Notes: a model not told the origin generated them from the sequence alone. Shown: positions 1-13,539, counted from the first letter of the stretch. The stretch is DNA of 64,000 nucleotides from Owenia fusiformis (GCA_903813345.2 CAIIXF020000006.1:35440436-35504435), one strand, 5' to 3'. Numbers and translations: made by a program.

Positions 1-962
1 CGATGTATGTAACAAATGGCAGGTGTTGACTTAATTAGTATACCAAGAACATTATGATCAATGATTATGATGAAACTCTGTGTAAGATTCTTAATATACT
101 CAACATATTTTAGGTAATTTATATTTCATGGTTATTGATAGATGTTTTTGACAGACAGCAGTCGCCTGCTTATATCAAAATAGCATGTATCATGTTCTTT
201 ATTTGACACGCTGTTTGGATGCTGTTCATTATTTTCCTTTTTATCTTGTTATGTCAGAAATGACTCTTATTAGGTAATGTATAAAGAAATGAATTGGGAA
301 AATTATGATATTGTCCATTCCCCTCAAAAAATTTGTCAATTGGAATGTCGCCATTTTGACAACATGTTAAAGTCAGTTTAGGTATATGCAATCAATTTGT
401 TAACTGAAGCAAATGTTTTCAACTCCTCAGTATTTTTTATTTTAATTTATCGTTATATGGGTGTAGCCAGGGGGGTGCACCCCCTCAAAAAAAGTAAAAC
501 TTGCTGAACTAAGAATGCTCCATATACAGTGTAAATTTTTAAAAATTTCCTGGGAAGAACCTGTACCCCTTTTGGGGGGCTCACTTTGCTTGTAGTGATG
601 CAAACCCAAAAAAATGTACCTACCCCCTTGCCAATTGCTGGCTACGTCCCGTAACAGTTGGCAATGAAGGGAAGAATTAGTGCAGAGGCCAGAATTAGCA
701 AGTGTGGCAAGCTATAGGTAATAGAATACATCTGTTACAGTTAGTAAATCTTCAGTTTTTCATCCATTGAAGTACGAGAGTCTGTGTTATTCCAGTTTGC
801 TAGCATTTGGCATAAATACAAATCATTTGGGAATATGTTTCACAAAAATAACTTTTGATTTGATGAATAGTCAATCATGTATGAAATTTTATGAGTCAAA
901 TATGGTTTTTGGCTTGAGTTTAATTTAAGACTTGAGAACATTTATTCATGCAGTACTCAAAA
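1..962. other. No gene seen; repeat fragments
   Basis: The first 30 bp (aacaaatggcaggtgttgac) are an end of the dispersed GGTGGTGACAT family also seen at 20580 and 46150. Positions 465-650 are a MITE of the GTAGCCAG family (gtgtagccagg to ctggctacgtcccg). The rest is AT-rich with no ORF or splice structure. Confidence 0.6.
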
Positions 963-963
963 A

Positions 964-1142
964 TACAGTATAGCCCATATAAGTGGAACACTTTTAAATA
1001 CCTCTAGAAAGTGTTCCACCTGTGAGATGTTCCACTTAAGGTTCAATAAACATTAAGGCAATTGGTCAAGTACTCTAAAAAGTGTTCCACTTATGGAGAT
1101 GTTCCACTATCAGAGGTATTCCACTTTACAGTTTTTACTGTA
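964..1142. mobile_element. Small TACAGTA-ended MITE with AAGTGGAACAC motifs
   Basis: It begins tacagta and ends ttactgtaa. The interior has inverted copies of aagtggaacactt and gtgttccac. Related copies are at 8537-10055, 26895-27120 and 47009-47527. TA flanks suggest Tc1/mariner-type insertion. Confidence 0.7.
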
Positions 1143-2689
1143 ATAAGCTAAATACTTAAGTACTGATTATTTGATATTCATCCTTTGTAAGAGCTTGAAG
1201 TCGGGAGCACTCTCTGAATTACAGATAATTCTTGATAGTTAAGGTAGTTCCACACCTGAGAGAAAACGGAAAAAATATAGATTGGGAAAATCCTGTTTCA
1301 AAAGTTTCAACACAATACATGTACTTTGATTTTGAACTATGTACTCTATAATAATATGTAAATATCCACATAGAATTTTTACAAGTTATTACATATATCA
1401 TTAAATACTGGTAATCTTAATAATGAAAATAGGTTGTTGAAGGAATAGTTTTCCCAGGCGTCTTGATTTTTGGTTACTATGGCAACCATTTCTAATAAAA
1501 TATTTATGTGATAATTAATATTTTTGCTTGATTAATGAGGCTGCACATTCTATGAAAATTGCATGAGAATTGAAGAATAAAGAAATTAGATAGGTATTTT
1601 GAGAACACAATAATACAATATAATTAATAGCATGAGCAACTGGTAGGCTTAATAGGCCTATTAAGACATTCAAAGATATTTTATGGAATGAGATCTCCTA
1701 TCTCTTGATCTATTAGAAATCAAAATGATTGGCATTTGCTATTAAAAGTAAAATGGATGACTTTTAGTTTTACAAAAGATGAAATTAAAGGAGCAAGATG
1801 ACATGGAAAAAATTCAAAGATTGGAACAGATTTTCCATAGAGCATTTGTATTAATTGATTTTTAACCTTATCCAAACGTCTAGTGATTCCCTATTCCAAA
1901 TGTGTCCCTCATTTCCAAATATCTAGTGATTCCCTATGAGATTAACATCCCCTTGTTGCTGATCCTTAGAATTAGAATGCAAGAATAACAGTTGGTGCCA
2001 ATCAAGGGGGCAAGATAAGACATTCATTTTCAATATGAATGAATCAAATTAAATGATATTTGCATAATAGCCCATATGTTTGAGCGAACCCCCCCCCCCC
2101 CCCGCCAAGATCAAAAATTTTTTTTAAATCTTGCAGTTTTTCACCATTCTGATCACTTTTCAAGTTATTTTGGCCTATATGAATATGAACCCCCCTGGAA
2201 TTTTTAAAAAAGTGAACCTCCCTTGGCAAAAACTGCCTACGGGCTTGTATAACATCATATTTTGTCAACTCCCTTCAAGTATGATTTTTTTACTTTTCCT
2301 TATATTCTTAGTCTTCTTTGTGATTTATGGAAAATAAGATGAGGAAGGGGGAAATGTGAGTAGGAGACACATTCTCCATTTCCAACATCATTTTGCATTG
2401 ATTATTTCAGAATTGGAGAATGTACAGTTATGATGTAATGTCTGATCATGTATGTCATATATCCCATTGATTCTTTATGCCCCAAGCATATGTCAATCAA
2501 AAGAACAATGAATTGATTGATATTTAAGAATTATGAGTTGTTTCACTTGTTCAAGACCTTGGTATATTCTATATTTTAACAATAAGTCTATAATGTATCT
2601 CCAAAGGCAGTTTTCTCTCTGTCACAGCGTTCTTGTTATATATTTTGTAGTATGATATATTGTGGAGGGAATGAGGTGTAACTGTTGGA
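1143..2689. other. No gene seen
   Basis: AT-rich non-coding DNA. At 2069-2252 there is a reverse-oriented relic of the GTAGCCAG MITE family with a C17 run at 2088-2103. Confidence 0.5.
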
Positions 2690-2965
2690 AGTGGTATGGT
2701 ATGTTATGGTATGGTATATGGCCATAGTATGGTATGGTAGAGTGTTAAAGGGTGTGGTATGACATGGTATGGTGTTGTTTTGTAATGAATGTTATGATAT
2801 GGATTGGTATTAGATGGAATGGTATGATATGGGATATTATGATATTTTGAAACACTGTATGGTATGTCAAGATATGTTATGGTTTGAAATGTTGTGGTTT
2901 AATATATGGTGTGGTGTGGTGTGGTGCGATATGGAATAGTTTGGTATGGTAAGAAATATAGTATA
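2690..2965. repeat. Degenerate (TATGG)n microsatellite
   Basis: Irregular tatgg and tggta runs cover this stretch and continue weakly to 3030, ending at the adjoining TIR element. Confidence 0.85.
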
Positions 2966-3042
2966 CGGTTGGGAATGAAATATTTGTGAGAATTGATTTT
3001 GTGATATGAAATATGGTATGGTATGACAAAGTGAGGTATGCA

Positions 3043-3480
3043 GGCCTGGCAACTGTCCCGCAATTTGCGTATTTGTCACGCATTTGCTGAAGGATTTTTC
3101 TGTCACGCAAATACGCATTTTACCTGGTAATTGTCAAGCAAAAAAAATTCTGTAGAAAAATGTCTAAAAAATTTCGTCTACACAGCAAAAATACGAACGC
3201 CGAAAAAAAACGTACGCATTTCGTTCGGACTTTTCACGCGAATTACGTATATGTCACGCATTCCATTGGGAATTTTTCGTACCCATCTCCCCCCCGAGCG
3301 TAGCGAGTGCGAAAAATTTGAGGTATCCAAAATTTGTCAAGATGTAATGAAATTTAAACCAAGGTGTTCAAAATTTGGATCGAGGTGTTCAGATTTGGAT
3401 CAAGGTGTCCACATTTTGAGGGGAGGTGTTCAACATTTCCAAGTCACTCATTATAGGTGTTCCCAAGTTGACAGGCCTGG
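3043..3480. mobile_element. CAGGCCTG(G/T)CAACT TIR element, full length
   Basis: It runs from CAGGCCTGGCAACTGTCCCG to AAGTTGACAGGCCTG, giving imperfect inverted ends of about 16 bp. The interior has repeated TGTCACGCA motifs and five ggtgttcaaaatttggat-type repeats near 3370-3465. A target duplication is not clear. The ORF over it is incidental. Confidence 0.75.
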
Positions 3481-5580
3481 TAATGATATGGCATCTTATG
3501 GTATACCATAGTACGATATACCTTGATATATTTGAATCTGCTCAGGTCTGCGATTAAATTCTTGTTGCAACATTTACTGGATTGGTGACAGCTATTGATT
3601 TTGTCCTTTCTCCTGATATAATGCAAATAAACTGTCCAATTGGTAATCAATAACTCTTAGTATAAGCAGCACTTTGTTCCAATGGGACCAAGCAGTGATA
3701 AATGTACAGTGAACCTTGTAGACATAAGCCATGCAAAATGTTCTCTGGGACCATTGTCATTACAATTGAAATATTTCCTTGAATTATATATCATCTTCCA
3801 TTCGTATGATTTTCTTTGGATTCGCAATTTTTCATTTATTTTTGGGGGGATTTACCTTATTATCAGGAACGACCTTAATTATTTTTTCTGTTGTTATTTT
3901 CATTGGTTCTAATTTTTTATTACTTGAGAATACCATTGTGGTATCTGCAGCCTCTGCAGTCTTTTTAGAAAGTCGTTAAATAAGAGGACTTGTAAGGCAG
4001 AATGTGAAACTACCAATTCTTGTTGATTAAGGTAAACACACTCCCAAGTGATCAGTTGTTAGAAGGTCCTAAACAGGACGTGTTTTGACAGTTTCTGAAA
4101 TTGGAATGGATAACTTGGAAATCAGGATGAAAAAATCTTTGTATAGATACCATAGATAGATGCTCTCCAACTTTTTTGTGGATGGTGGTTGGTGTTTGGT
4201 GGTTGGTGTTTGGTGTTTGACATCCAGCATCTTTTAACAAATGGCAGGTGGTGACACTGCATGTTAATGGCTTGTCTAGTTAAATCACTTCTTTAAAAAG
4301 TATTAAGTATTCCTACTGCCAGGGTAGTATATGTTTTGGGTAGATAATATTTAAAATTGATGGTTCGGTAAATGAAGCAGCTACCATTTTGTTGAACAGT
4401 TTGTCTTATTCTGCTAATTACCCTTTGCACCCACCTGAGATTTTGAAAACAGGCTTGCACCCACCTGAAAATCCACTTGCACCCACTTGAAAATGAAAAA
4501 AAATCATGAAAATTAAATCGGCATATTTTGAACAATTTTGGTCTGAATTGTGAAAATGATAATTTTGCGCCCACTTGAGAAAAAACCCTGTGGAGATCAC
4601 TGTAACCTCTATGGTATTTATACTGCAAAATGCACATTGCTTTAAAACCTGTAAGTATAGATTGCCCTTTGTACTTGTGTCCTTGTAGACAGGTGCCCCA
4701 TACAAAGAAAGTTCATTAACATCAATGGGACTTAATTCAATTGAAATTTACTATACTTCATGAACAAAAGGAGATTCTTATAATAAATATCATTAGTCAA
4801 TATATAGTGCTACTCTGCATTCTTACATGCTCTCAAAATGTGATATTAAACCCTATAAGGAATATAGGCCTAACTGATCAAATTGATTTATTTTTTTATT
4901 AAAGAATCTTACATGAGTGTGGTGTTATTATTTGCGTGTCTGTATTCACCTTCACTGCCTTACAGTGAATTATAGATTGGCGTTAATTGAACTGTTAGAA
5001 GCACACAGCTAATGGTATACTGTGTATATTTGCATGCCTGTAGCTGGGGGAGAAGTTCAGGGATTCAGACCAAGTTTTTACCATTTTGAGCACTTTTCAC
5101 ATGATTTGGGCCAAAATTGTCAAATTTGACCGCCCATGGAATTTAGAAAAAACGAACCCCACTTGGCAAAAGCTGGCTACTTGCCTGATTTGTATGCATG
5201 GATTAAAAAGCATCCACTTTTTGGGATCATAAGTGATAACCAGCTGCCAAGAATCACTGGATCAATGTTGATTTAATGTGCCAAAATCCCATTCTGGAGA
5301 TTATCTTTGAAGATGTTCCAAAGCTTGATGAAATCACTATCTCTAAAAGACATTGGAACATCTTCAAGGATAATCTCCGGAATTGAATATGAATGCTATA
5401 GTTGCAATTTGGTTCATCCTTCATATATTCGATATTATGGCAACATATTTTTTTAATTATGGGTGCTTGATAATAACATATCTCCAAAAGACATTGGAAC
5501 ATATTATATTAGAATTTGTCATTTACTTCAAATATCATATGAAGGGTGCATTTTGGATATAGAGAGTTGTTCATTTATAG
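3481..5580. other. No gene seen; three repeat relics
   Basis: 4130-4262 is a relic of the GGTGGTGACAT family. 4420-4601 is a copy of the CACCCACTTGAG element ending tggagatcact. 5035-5190 is a GTAGCCAG MITE. Two copies of aaagacattggaacat near 5345 and 5485 form a local direct repeat. Confidence 0.5.
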
Positions 5581-5831
5581 TTTGCAATTTGATGGTTATA
5601 ATGAAAACACGCGCTACGCACTAACGCGCTGGCGCACTAACGCACTGTTCAGAATGATCGATCCCAAAGGCCCGGAAACATGTATGTAAATCGACTTGAA
5701 TATATATTAGGTGGCGTTAGACAACAGAAGTAATGCCCAATGTTTGATCGTTTACTGTGCAACGATTATCGCTTGTCAGTGTGTTTTATCTGATTTAAAA
5801 GGAAGATAAAATAAAAAGTAGCAACTACAGG

Positions 5832-5892
5832 ATGAATGGTCGCAGATTGCGAATATGCTTACTATATTTCATGGCGTTATTGAAGACCGTCG
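5832..5892 (+). CDS. Candidate signal-peptide exon, orphan
   Basis: ATG then 20 codons with a basic start and hydrophobic core (MNGRRLRICLLYFMALLKTV), ending G|GTGAGA in phase 1. An A/T-rich TATA-like run (agataaaataaaaag) lies 30 bp upstream. No downstream plus-strand exon clearly belongs to it. The phase would fit the first visible stomatin exon, but stomatins do not begin with a signal peptide, so that join is doubtful. Confidence 0.22.
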
Positions 5893-7876
5893 GTGAGAAA
5901 AATCCTGTTTCGAAATCTGAGGGCCCCCGTCTGAAATAACTTGACTAATGACTTCATAATGTATATTTGTCGCATATTTCCACTTAATTTCAAGTCTTTA
6001 ATGTTTTATATATCTTTATCCAGTATTTTTTGAAGTTATATCTTAAATGTTCTTATCAGTAGGCGTCGCATTCATTTATATTTTCTTTTCGTGTCCGGTT
6101 GTAAACGCACTTTCGCTTTCATGAAGGCGGTGTATAGGGATATCGTATATCGTAATGAGTGAACATTTATTTTTATTGCATAAAAGAGGCCAACTTATAT
6201 CATATATGGTAGCGTATAAGTTAAATATATGTTTTAAAAGAATTAAAACCAGCCCAACATTTATGTGGGTAATCCAGGCTTTGATGGATGTTTTGAAACA
6301 TTAGATTGTCCCAAATGAGTTCTAGCACCTGAAATCAAGATGTAGAGACAGTATGTGATGTATGTAAGCCTACAATGAAGGAAATCAAAATTCAAAAAAT
6401 GTTTGGCCGTGTAGGGTCCCCCGACCCCCCCCCCCCCCCCCCCCCCTTCAGACTACGGTCCCGTATGCAGTCTATTTGCCTTATGATATTGGTAGAACAT
6501 GGATTCTTGCATCATGTTATTTCCTTCTGAATATTATCCAAACTTTAATCAACAGCAGTTTCAAAATTATCGTAAATGGTTACATGGTATTTGACCTGGA
6601 GTTTTCGTAAAATGTAGTATAAAAATATTGCATATGGATTTCCAAGACCCCTATAAACCCCCCTTTCATGTTTGCTTTCGTATTTTCTTATCTTGATTAA
6701 TCAGATTTAGTTTGGAATTACGGCTGTCCCGGGGAATTATATTTTATCAGGAATATTACTAAAGGAGGATTATCTTTTCATAGTATAACATTTTATTTCA
6801 ATTGTAAATTGGAATTATAGTTTTTTAAATTAGAGACGATTTGAAAAGTAGTGTAAACCAGCGTGTTTTATCATTGCCCGACAATCTTTAGTCTTGCCCA
6901 AGTCGGTATTTCTTTACTTATCTGATCTTGAATTATTACCGCCTTGTACAATCCATTACATCTCCACTGTTATTACGCTGAAATATTCAACGGTTTCGAG
7001 ATTTCCATAATACCTATCCTATCAGGGGTATCGCGAAACCTTATTGATTGACAGATATCGCGTGGACACGACGTGTGACTTCAGGCTGAATGACCAATCA
7101 AAACGTTATCAGGTTGAAGGTAAGAGTCATTAATATGAATTAAATCATGCGATTCAATGTTGATTTAAAACTGATTTCGCGATTAAAATGCACGAAGACC
7201 TATAGATATACAGGTATATGTAGCGGTTAGCGGGTCATGTTGTCGATCGGTGATTGAATCTCAGCCTACATGTTCAGCGATCGTTTCAACGTTTATTGTT
7301 GAAATCTTCTCACCTTTTGTTATCCGATCGATGCTCCGGCATCCACTAAACTCTCATTGATATTTATCTGATAAAATATTTGTATTTTTATGATGAATTC
7401 GTGCAAAATTTGTTCGTGAAAAGTACCGGTGAAAAGTGTACTTGTTTAGCTATTGCTGCAGGGCCGTCGTTGATTTGTCAAATTTTACCGACATAAACAT
7501 TGAGTCGGTTTAACACGTGGCTTTCTCATTTGTACAAGGCGGTCATAATAGAAATCAGGATAAGTAAAAGAGACCGACTTGAGCAAGGCTAGAAAATCAT
7601 ACAAACATTCATTTTAGTTTTGAAATTATTTCCTGAATTAAAGTTGAATTTAGTTTTGTAACGGTGTTTAGAACATTTCAATTGGTCTTATATTTTTAGA
7701 GAAATCGTAACTAGAAAAGCGTAATTTTTGTGATCTTACGGCCGCAAAGTTCACATCTTTGAAGTTTGATTGACAGGTTAGCGATAATTTATACAGCCTT
7801 TGAAGTGTCAATGTTTCGACAAGTTCCCAGGCAATATCCTAACCGTAATTATACATGTCCCTGGGCCTATGATATA

Positions 7877-8372
7877 CTGTACGCCCGGTATTATTCGCGA
7901 GCTTTAATTTCGCGAATTTTGCGAAAACACGGTTTCGCGGCTATTAAATTTCGCGAATTTCACAAGTATGAAATGCATTACTACTAGTATTCCAGGAATT
8001 CTCGAGCTACTCGTGTTTAAATTAAGTTAAATGTACAGTAATTGCACTTACCTGATGTCATATTTGGATGAGATTTACAATAACTGGGATCTTTATCATC
8101 GGCAAGCTGCATATCAACCTCCATTGCATCGTCATTTTTAATATTAAAGCAAAAGTGCGTGGCTCCCATAATAACTTTACCATACTTCATACTGTATTTT
8201 ATCGTATTCGGGGATTCCTCAGTATATGATGTCCAATCAAATTGCAGGCTACGATCACGTGAACAATCCCGGGGATTTAATTGGCAATTTCGCGACGATA
8301 ATTTTTCGCGATTTTAACACCATCGCGAAAAGCGCGAAAGTTAATCGCACGCGAATAATACCGGGCGTACAG
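7877..8372. mobile_element. TA-flanked MITE, CTGTACGCCCGGTATTATTC ends
   Basis: The terminal inverted repeats of about 23 bp are near perfect and flanked by TA at both sides (7875-7876, 8373-8374), as in Tc1/mariner-type elements. The interior is rich in ttcgcgaa-like palindromes. Confidence 0.88.
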
Positions 8373-8536
8373 TAGACCAATCATAAACATGGGCTTAAAA
8401 CATGCGCACACTTCGTGGGGAAGGATCATTTTCTATCAGCGCTTTGGCGCGTGGCGCGTTAGCGCGTAGCGCGCATTTTCATTATAACCCAATTTGATTC
8501 AAATTTATAGATAAAAAATCATACAGGAATATTATG

Positions 8537-10055
8537 CAGTAAAACTGTATATCTGAACACCTCTTTTATCTAAACACCTCTCAATGTGAACATTTTTGGT
8601 TACATTTTTTATAGACTCAGGGGCGTAGGAAGGTGTAAATTCAACACTACGCCAAAAATCCCGCCAAAAATATGAAACAATTGTGTCAATATTCTATATC
8701 AAAACGCCTATTTTATGCTCGTAAAACGTCATTTTATGGTTACAGAGATTTTAAGCTTGCAATGTTTTTCACAACCTACGTAAATGTGAACGGAAATACT
8801 TAAGCGATGCATTTGTATGGGCGATTGGTCATACGTATAGGTTGGCGTTTCGATTTTATATGCAAGCTTTAAATCCCTGATACCTTTTTAATGTGCTTTA
8901 AAATGTTCGAATGATTTTCATCATTTAAAATTACTTTTGAATCTCGAAACAAATCATTTTCACTTTGCTAATGTCTCGAACGATTGAGACGACCAATTTC
9001 CAAATAACAATGAGAGATTTTTTAATCATTTTCGAATAATTGAATTTAGATATATATTGTCTGATTCCATCGTGTACCGTGCAATGCAATACGTACAGAT
9101 TAAAGAAACAAGTTTGATCAATTGATATAAAGAAACGCATTCGTGATCAATGAAACAAATAAACACCCCCACCACAAAGGTCAAATCGAGGTCAACGTGA
9201 CTTAGGGGGTGCCAAAATGTTATAAAACCAAGAATCTATTATTTTTCAAATGAAAAAAACTAGGTAATCGCTTTTCTAGAACTGAAATCAATGGAACGTG
9301 TAATTGAATAATCAGCATTTTCAAGTTGTTTTTGTCTTTAACATTTATATTTCAAGAAGTAAGTAGTGATTTAGTAAGAAAATAGATAAATGTTGACTTA
9401 ACTATAATTTCGTGTCTATGATTTTGCCTAGCAACGGAATATAAATCGATGAAGTGAAATAAAAAAAATTGGGGTAGGGCAGAATAAAAAATATACATTT
9501 AAATTTAAAGAGGTTCATCATTATAATTATATGATACCATAGTTTGCATAAGCATTGCGGAACATGCAGAAAAAATTTCAAAGGTATTCATCAAGTTGTT
9601 TTTGGAAAAAACAGTTTTTCTCTCAAATTTGTGAAGAGAACCCGATTAACGAATATTTGGCGAAATTGTATTTTACTTTTAAAATTCATTTAAGACAGTC
9701 AATAGTGGCTTGATTTTCATGAAATAAAGCATGTTGGTAAGGGAATTCAATCTGTTAAATGATATTTGCCAGACAGACCAATAATGATATGGTATCCACA
9801 AAACATTTCTTTAGGCTAGTGTGCTCGAGATTACTTTTACAATTTATAAACAATGAGAAAATATGACTAAAGAACATAGGAAAATTAATAAGTCTTTTTT
9901 ATTCTCACTTTTCAACACTACGCACTGGCGTTTTGGCGTACATTGTTCCTACGCCACTGAGACTCCCAAGTTAGAAAACCTTGAAACTTAAACACTCGCC
10001 AATCCGAACACATTTGACTGGCCCCAGAAGTGTTCAGATGAGACAGGTTTTACAG
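8537..10055. mobile_element. Outer CAGTAAAACTG element split by a second transposon
   Basis: The left end CAGTAAAACTGTATATCTG (8537) and right end caggttttacag (to 10055) are inverted and TA-flanked on the right. The left inner sequence (gaacacctc) and right (gtgttcag) pair as in the 964-1142 family. About 180 bp of outer element remain on the two sides of the insertion at 8618-9959. Confidence 0.75.
8618..9959. mobile_element. Nested 1,342-bp element, CAG(G/T)GGCGTAGGAA ends
   Basis: The left end CAGGGGCGTAGGAAGG and right end ttcctacgccactg are inverted, and an acactacgc block near each end extends the similarity. AGACT is duplicated at 8613-8617 and 9960-9964. No ORF above about 70 codons. 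Confidence 0.8.
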
Positions 10056-10151
10056 TATATATGCACACGTTATAGCAGCTGTATATCTCACTATTATGTA
10101 TCTTTTTATTGACTCTTTGATGTCATCACAATGACATACATTAGTCATTCT

Positions 10152-11190
10152 CACGCCCGGTGATCGTGAATATGGGACGGAGGGGGGGAGCAGGCAATTT
10201 CTGCTAGGAAATTCAACAAATCTGGAAGATTTATTTTTTCAAGAAAAAGTTTACCATTGCATTGCCAAATGGATAGTACGGTATGGTAGAATATGTTAGG
10301 TTTTCTGGGATTTTTTCTTAAACGATACGCATCTAAGGTATGAGATCTATTAAAAAAGGCGCAAGGCCATCAACAGGCACAAATCAACGTTTTTGCTATA
10401 AATCAAGCAACAATGGTCTGGACGACCTGTAATAAATACTTGTAAGTGATGTTATCATAACTAAATTAATGTCATTGCTGAATTTATAAAATAAGTTTCC
10501 ATATGTGAAATAAAAAATAATCGAAAATAATGAATTTGGGACGGAGGGGGGGAGGGGACGGAGGGGGGGAGGGGACGGAGGGGGGGAGCAATATGTATAT
10601 AAGATATGATTAGAGATGTTTCGCGACTTTAAGTCCTTTTACTCCAAATGTCCCCATTTTTCAGTCTCCAGGGGTATATCATCCAGTTTCTTACTAAGTT
10701 AATGAGTTCATTTTTCAAATACAAGAATTCGTGTGAAGTTGTTTCACTTTATAGAATTATTACTCCCCCCCCCCTCCGTCCCCTCCCCCCCTCCGTCCCA
10801 TTTTAATTATTTTCGATTATTTTTCATTTTACGTATGGAAACTTATTTTATAAATTCAGCAATGACATTAATTTAGTTATGATAACATCACTTACAAGTA
10901 TTTATTACAGGTCGTGTAGTCCATTGTTGCTTGATTTATAGCAAAAACTTTGACTTTTGCACGTTGGTTGCGTTGCGCCTTTTTTAATAGATCTTATATC
11001 TTAAAAGAGTATCGGTTGAAAAATAATCCTAGAATACCTAACATATTTTATCATACCGTGCGCTTATTCAATTTGCAATTCAATCGTAAACTCTGTCTTG
11101 AAAAAATAATTTTACCAGATTTGTTGAATTTTCTAGCGGAAATTGCCTGCTCCCCCCCCCTCCGTCCCATTTTCACGATCACCGGGCGTG
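10152..11190. mobile_element. 1,039-bp fold-back element with 5-bp TSD
   Basis: Arms of about 420 bp (10152-10575 and 10770-11190) are inverted copies, sharing CACGCCCGGTGATCGTGAA ends, the caacaaatctgg block, the tttttgctataaatcaagcaa block and gggacggaggggggg. ATTCT is duplicated at 10147-10151 and 11191-11195. The arms carry G-rich runs on one side and C-rich runs on the other. A partial copy of one arm lies at about 45215-45345. Confidence 0.9.
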
Positions 11191-11195
11191 ATTCT

Positions 11196-13539
11196 AATAT
11201 AATATGTGACGTCACAATAAACAATTGATTTACTGGTCTATATTGGAGTATGTATGACCGTTAAAATTCTTAAATGCAAAAGTTGTTTTTCTTGTCTGTT
11301 TATCATATTAGAATCGAAACAAAGACCTTGATTTTATGATTATGTCAAATATTAGACCTCAAATTTTATTCTGGCCATTGCCAAAGACCTCAATCGCCAC
11401 ATGATTTCGGTCTTTTAACAATGAACAGAATTTTTGGTCATATATGACATGAATCATAAAATCTCGGTCTTTATTCCTTAAGTACAATGCACAATATACA
11501 AAAAATAACTTAAACTAGTCCAAGATTAAACAAACTACTAACTACTTAAAGTTATCAAGCAGCATTGTTATATGTCAGGCCAAAGAAATGAGAATCTACT
11601 TCTCAAATCAAATTATTTTGACTAAATTAGCTCAGACATATATCATGTTTTAAGCTTGTTCAACATTAGACACCCAACAATGATTAGCATATTCCTAATT
11701 CATTCTTGTTTACATCCTGATATCAGAAATATCTCATCAGACTCCAGTAACCGTGGCAACCACATTATATCACCGATCTGGTTATCTATCAGTACTTAAC
11801 CAATGAAGGATGATGATCTAGGGACTTTATAATGTGATCTATTTCAGCTTGATGAAATCATCAAATTTATCGAATTTTTATAATAGGTATAGGGAAATAG
11901 GTTATATCCCGAGGTTTTCCAGGAGGATTAAGTTAGAGGCCATGAATTTGCTATATCCTGGTGCTTTATCCACAAAAGTACATTTAGTACTGGATTAAAC
12001 ATTTCCAAAACATAACACAGCTTTTAGCCAGATTTATATCAGTTTGGATCAAAAACAAAACTTGAAGCTAATAGCCTTGAGTTTGTGGTATTGATCTCTG
12101 TATACATCGTTGCTATGGAGATTCATCTGATCATACTGTAAAACAGGTTAATTACTTACATTTTGAATTTGATATTGGTTTACTGTATGTCATTAATTTT
12201 CCATGTCAAATTCATTGTTTTTCCATAACATCTATGGATAATATTCTGGAAAGGGAATCCAAAATACTCAGAGTTTATAAAAAGTATATTTGTACTGTAC
12301 ATGTACTTAAATGTGCTTTAGAGTTACAGTCATAATTGTTAGAACCCTTTAGTATGGTTGTAAGTTGGTTTTGTTAAATATGAAAAGCATTATAACCCCC
12401 CCCCCCTCCCTTCCCCTCGTCCATTTATTTGTTCTTTATTAATGTGATAGTACTTCAGTATTGAAGGAGAGAATTCCATGGAACTATAATATGAGATCTA
12501 ATAAGGTTTTATAGGAACCAATGATTTGATAAAAATCTCCAATGTGATATTGATGCTGTAAAATAACTGATACTGAATGAAAATTGGTTTTGAATGTGAT
12601 TGAGGTATGATTATTGCAATAACTCATCATATTTTTTTTCTGAAATTAGTGCAGTAATAAAAGTATAAATATTTTAAAGTGACAGTATGTTACGTAGGAA
12701 AAGGCTTTGAACTTTTCGGTTCATGATACCATTATTATTAGATATTAGTTTAAAGTTTAAAAATCGTTGATTAAAGTGTCAGCTGTGACATATACAATTA
12801 AATACAACATAGTATAAAAAACATTAAGTACAAGTATACGAGACATATCAGTAGACAAGTATATGAGACACCATCAGTTCAGATCAATATAAAGTAAAGT
12901 TTGATATTCAAACATAGCTAGGCAAGGTCAGTGTCTGATTCCAGCCAATCCAAATACAGTATTTCATATAACTGCAGTGCATTATAAAGCCAATCACCAC
13001 ATCCAAGATCATTCCTTATGTGGTTGTCAAGGTGGCAGCTTAATTCTACAGATTGAAATTGATACTTTGCCAATTTGACCCTTGCAAAAAGTTTCATTGA
13101 AAATCTGTTCTTTTAGTGATTTTAGTGGCATGGTAGAAAATATTTTGCAATGTATGAAGAGAATTTAAGCCCAATACTCAATGCATCTTGGAATGACCAC
13201 TGTTTTCAGATGTTGTTTTCTAAAATTAACATTCGATAATACGTTTCTCGTGCAAAATTTGGAAATTAACACCTTCGAGGAATGGTCATTCCACATTGCA
13301 CCGTTTCTATGATATAAAACTAGAACTGAAATCCAATGGTACGATCATATGCCCTTGGGGTTTAATTTGCGTCGGCTACTTTAAGATCCTTGTAACGCCA
13401 CTCATGTTTTCCCTGAATAGGACTTGCTGCTTCAAGGCTAAATTATTTTGACAAACCAATTGATGAACGGGGGACTTATCATTCTGTGTTTTGAGAATTA
13501 AATCAATCAAATCCAAGGAGAAATCTCTGTATGCAGTTC
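11196..13539. other. No gene seen
   Basis: AT-rich DNA without ORFs or clear splice structure. A short C9 tract is at 12397-12405. No repeat family recognised here apart from simple sequence. Confidence 0.5.

Larger units (their letters stand above)
5584..8496. mobile_element. 2.9-kb region bounded by GCGC-rich inverted repeats
   Basis: The left arm 5584-5665 and right arm 8421-8496 are imperfect inverted copies. Both contain GGTTATAATGAAAA followed by alternating GCGC-rich blocks (acgcgctacgcactaacgcg) and a gaatgatc-type inner edge. The enclosed DNA has no transposase ORF. It contains the separate TA-flanked MITE at 7877-8372 and an isolated signal-peptide-like exon at 5832. It may be one long TIR element or two facing copies of a short one. 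Confidence 0.55.

Noticed and set aside
3131-3511. 126-codon plus-strand ORF
   Set aside because: Lies within the CAGGCCTG TIR element; the related copy at 53111 does not keep the frame.
10950-11228. 92-codon ORF
   Set aside because: Part of the right arm of the fold-back element; the left arm does not preserve the frame.
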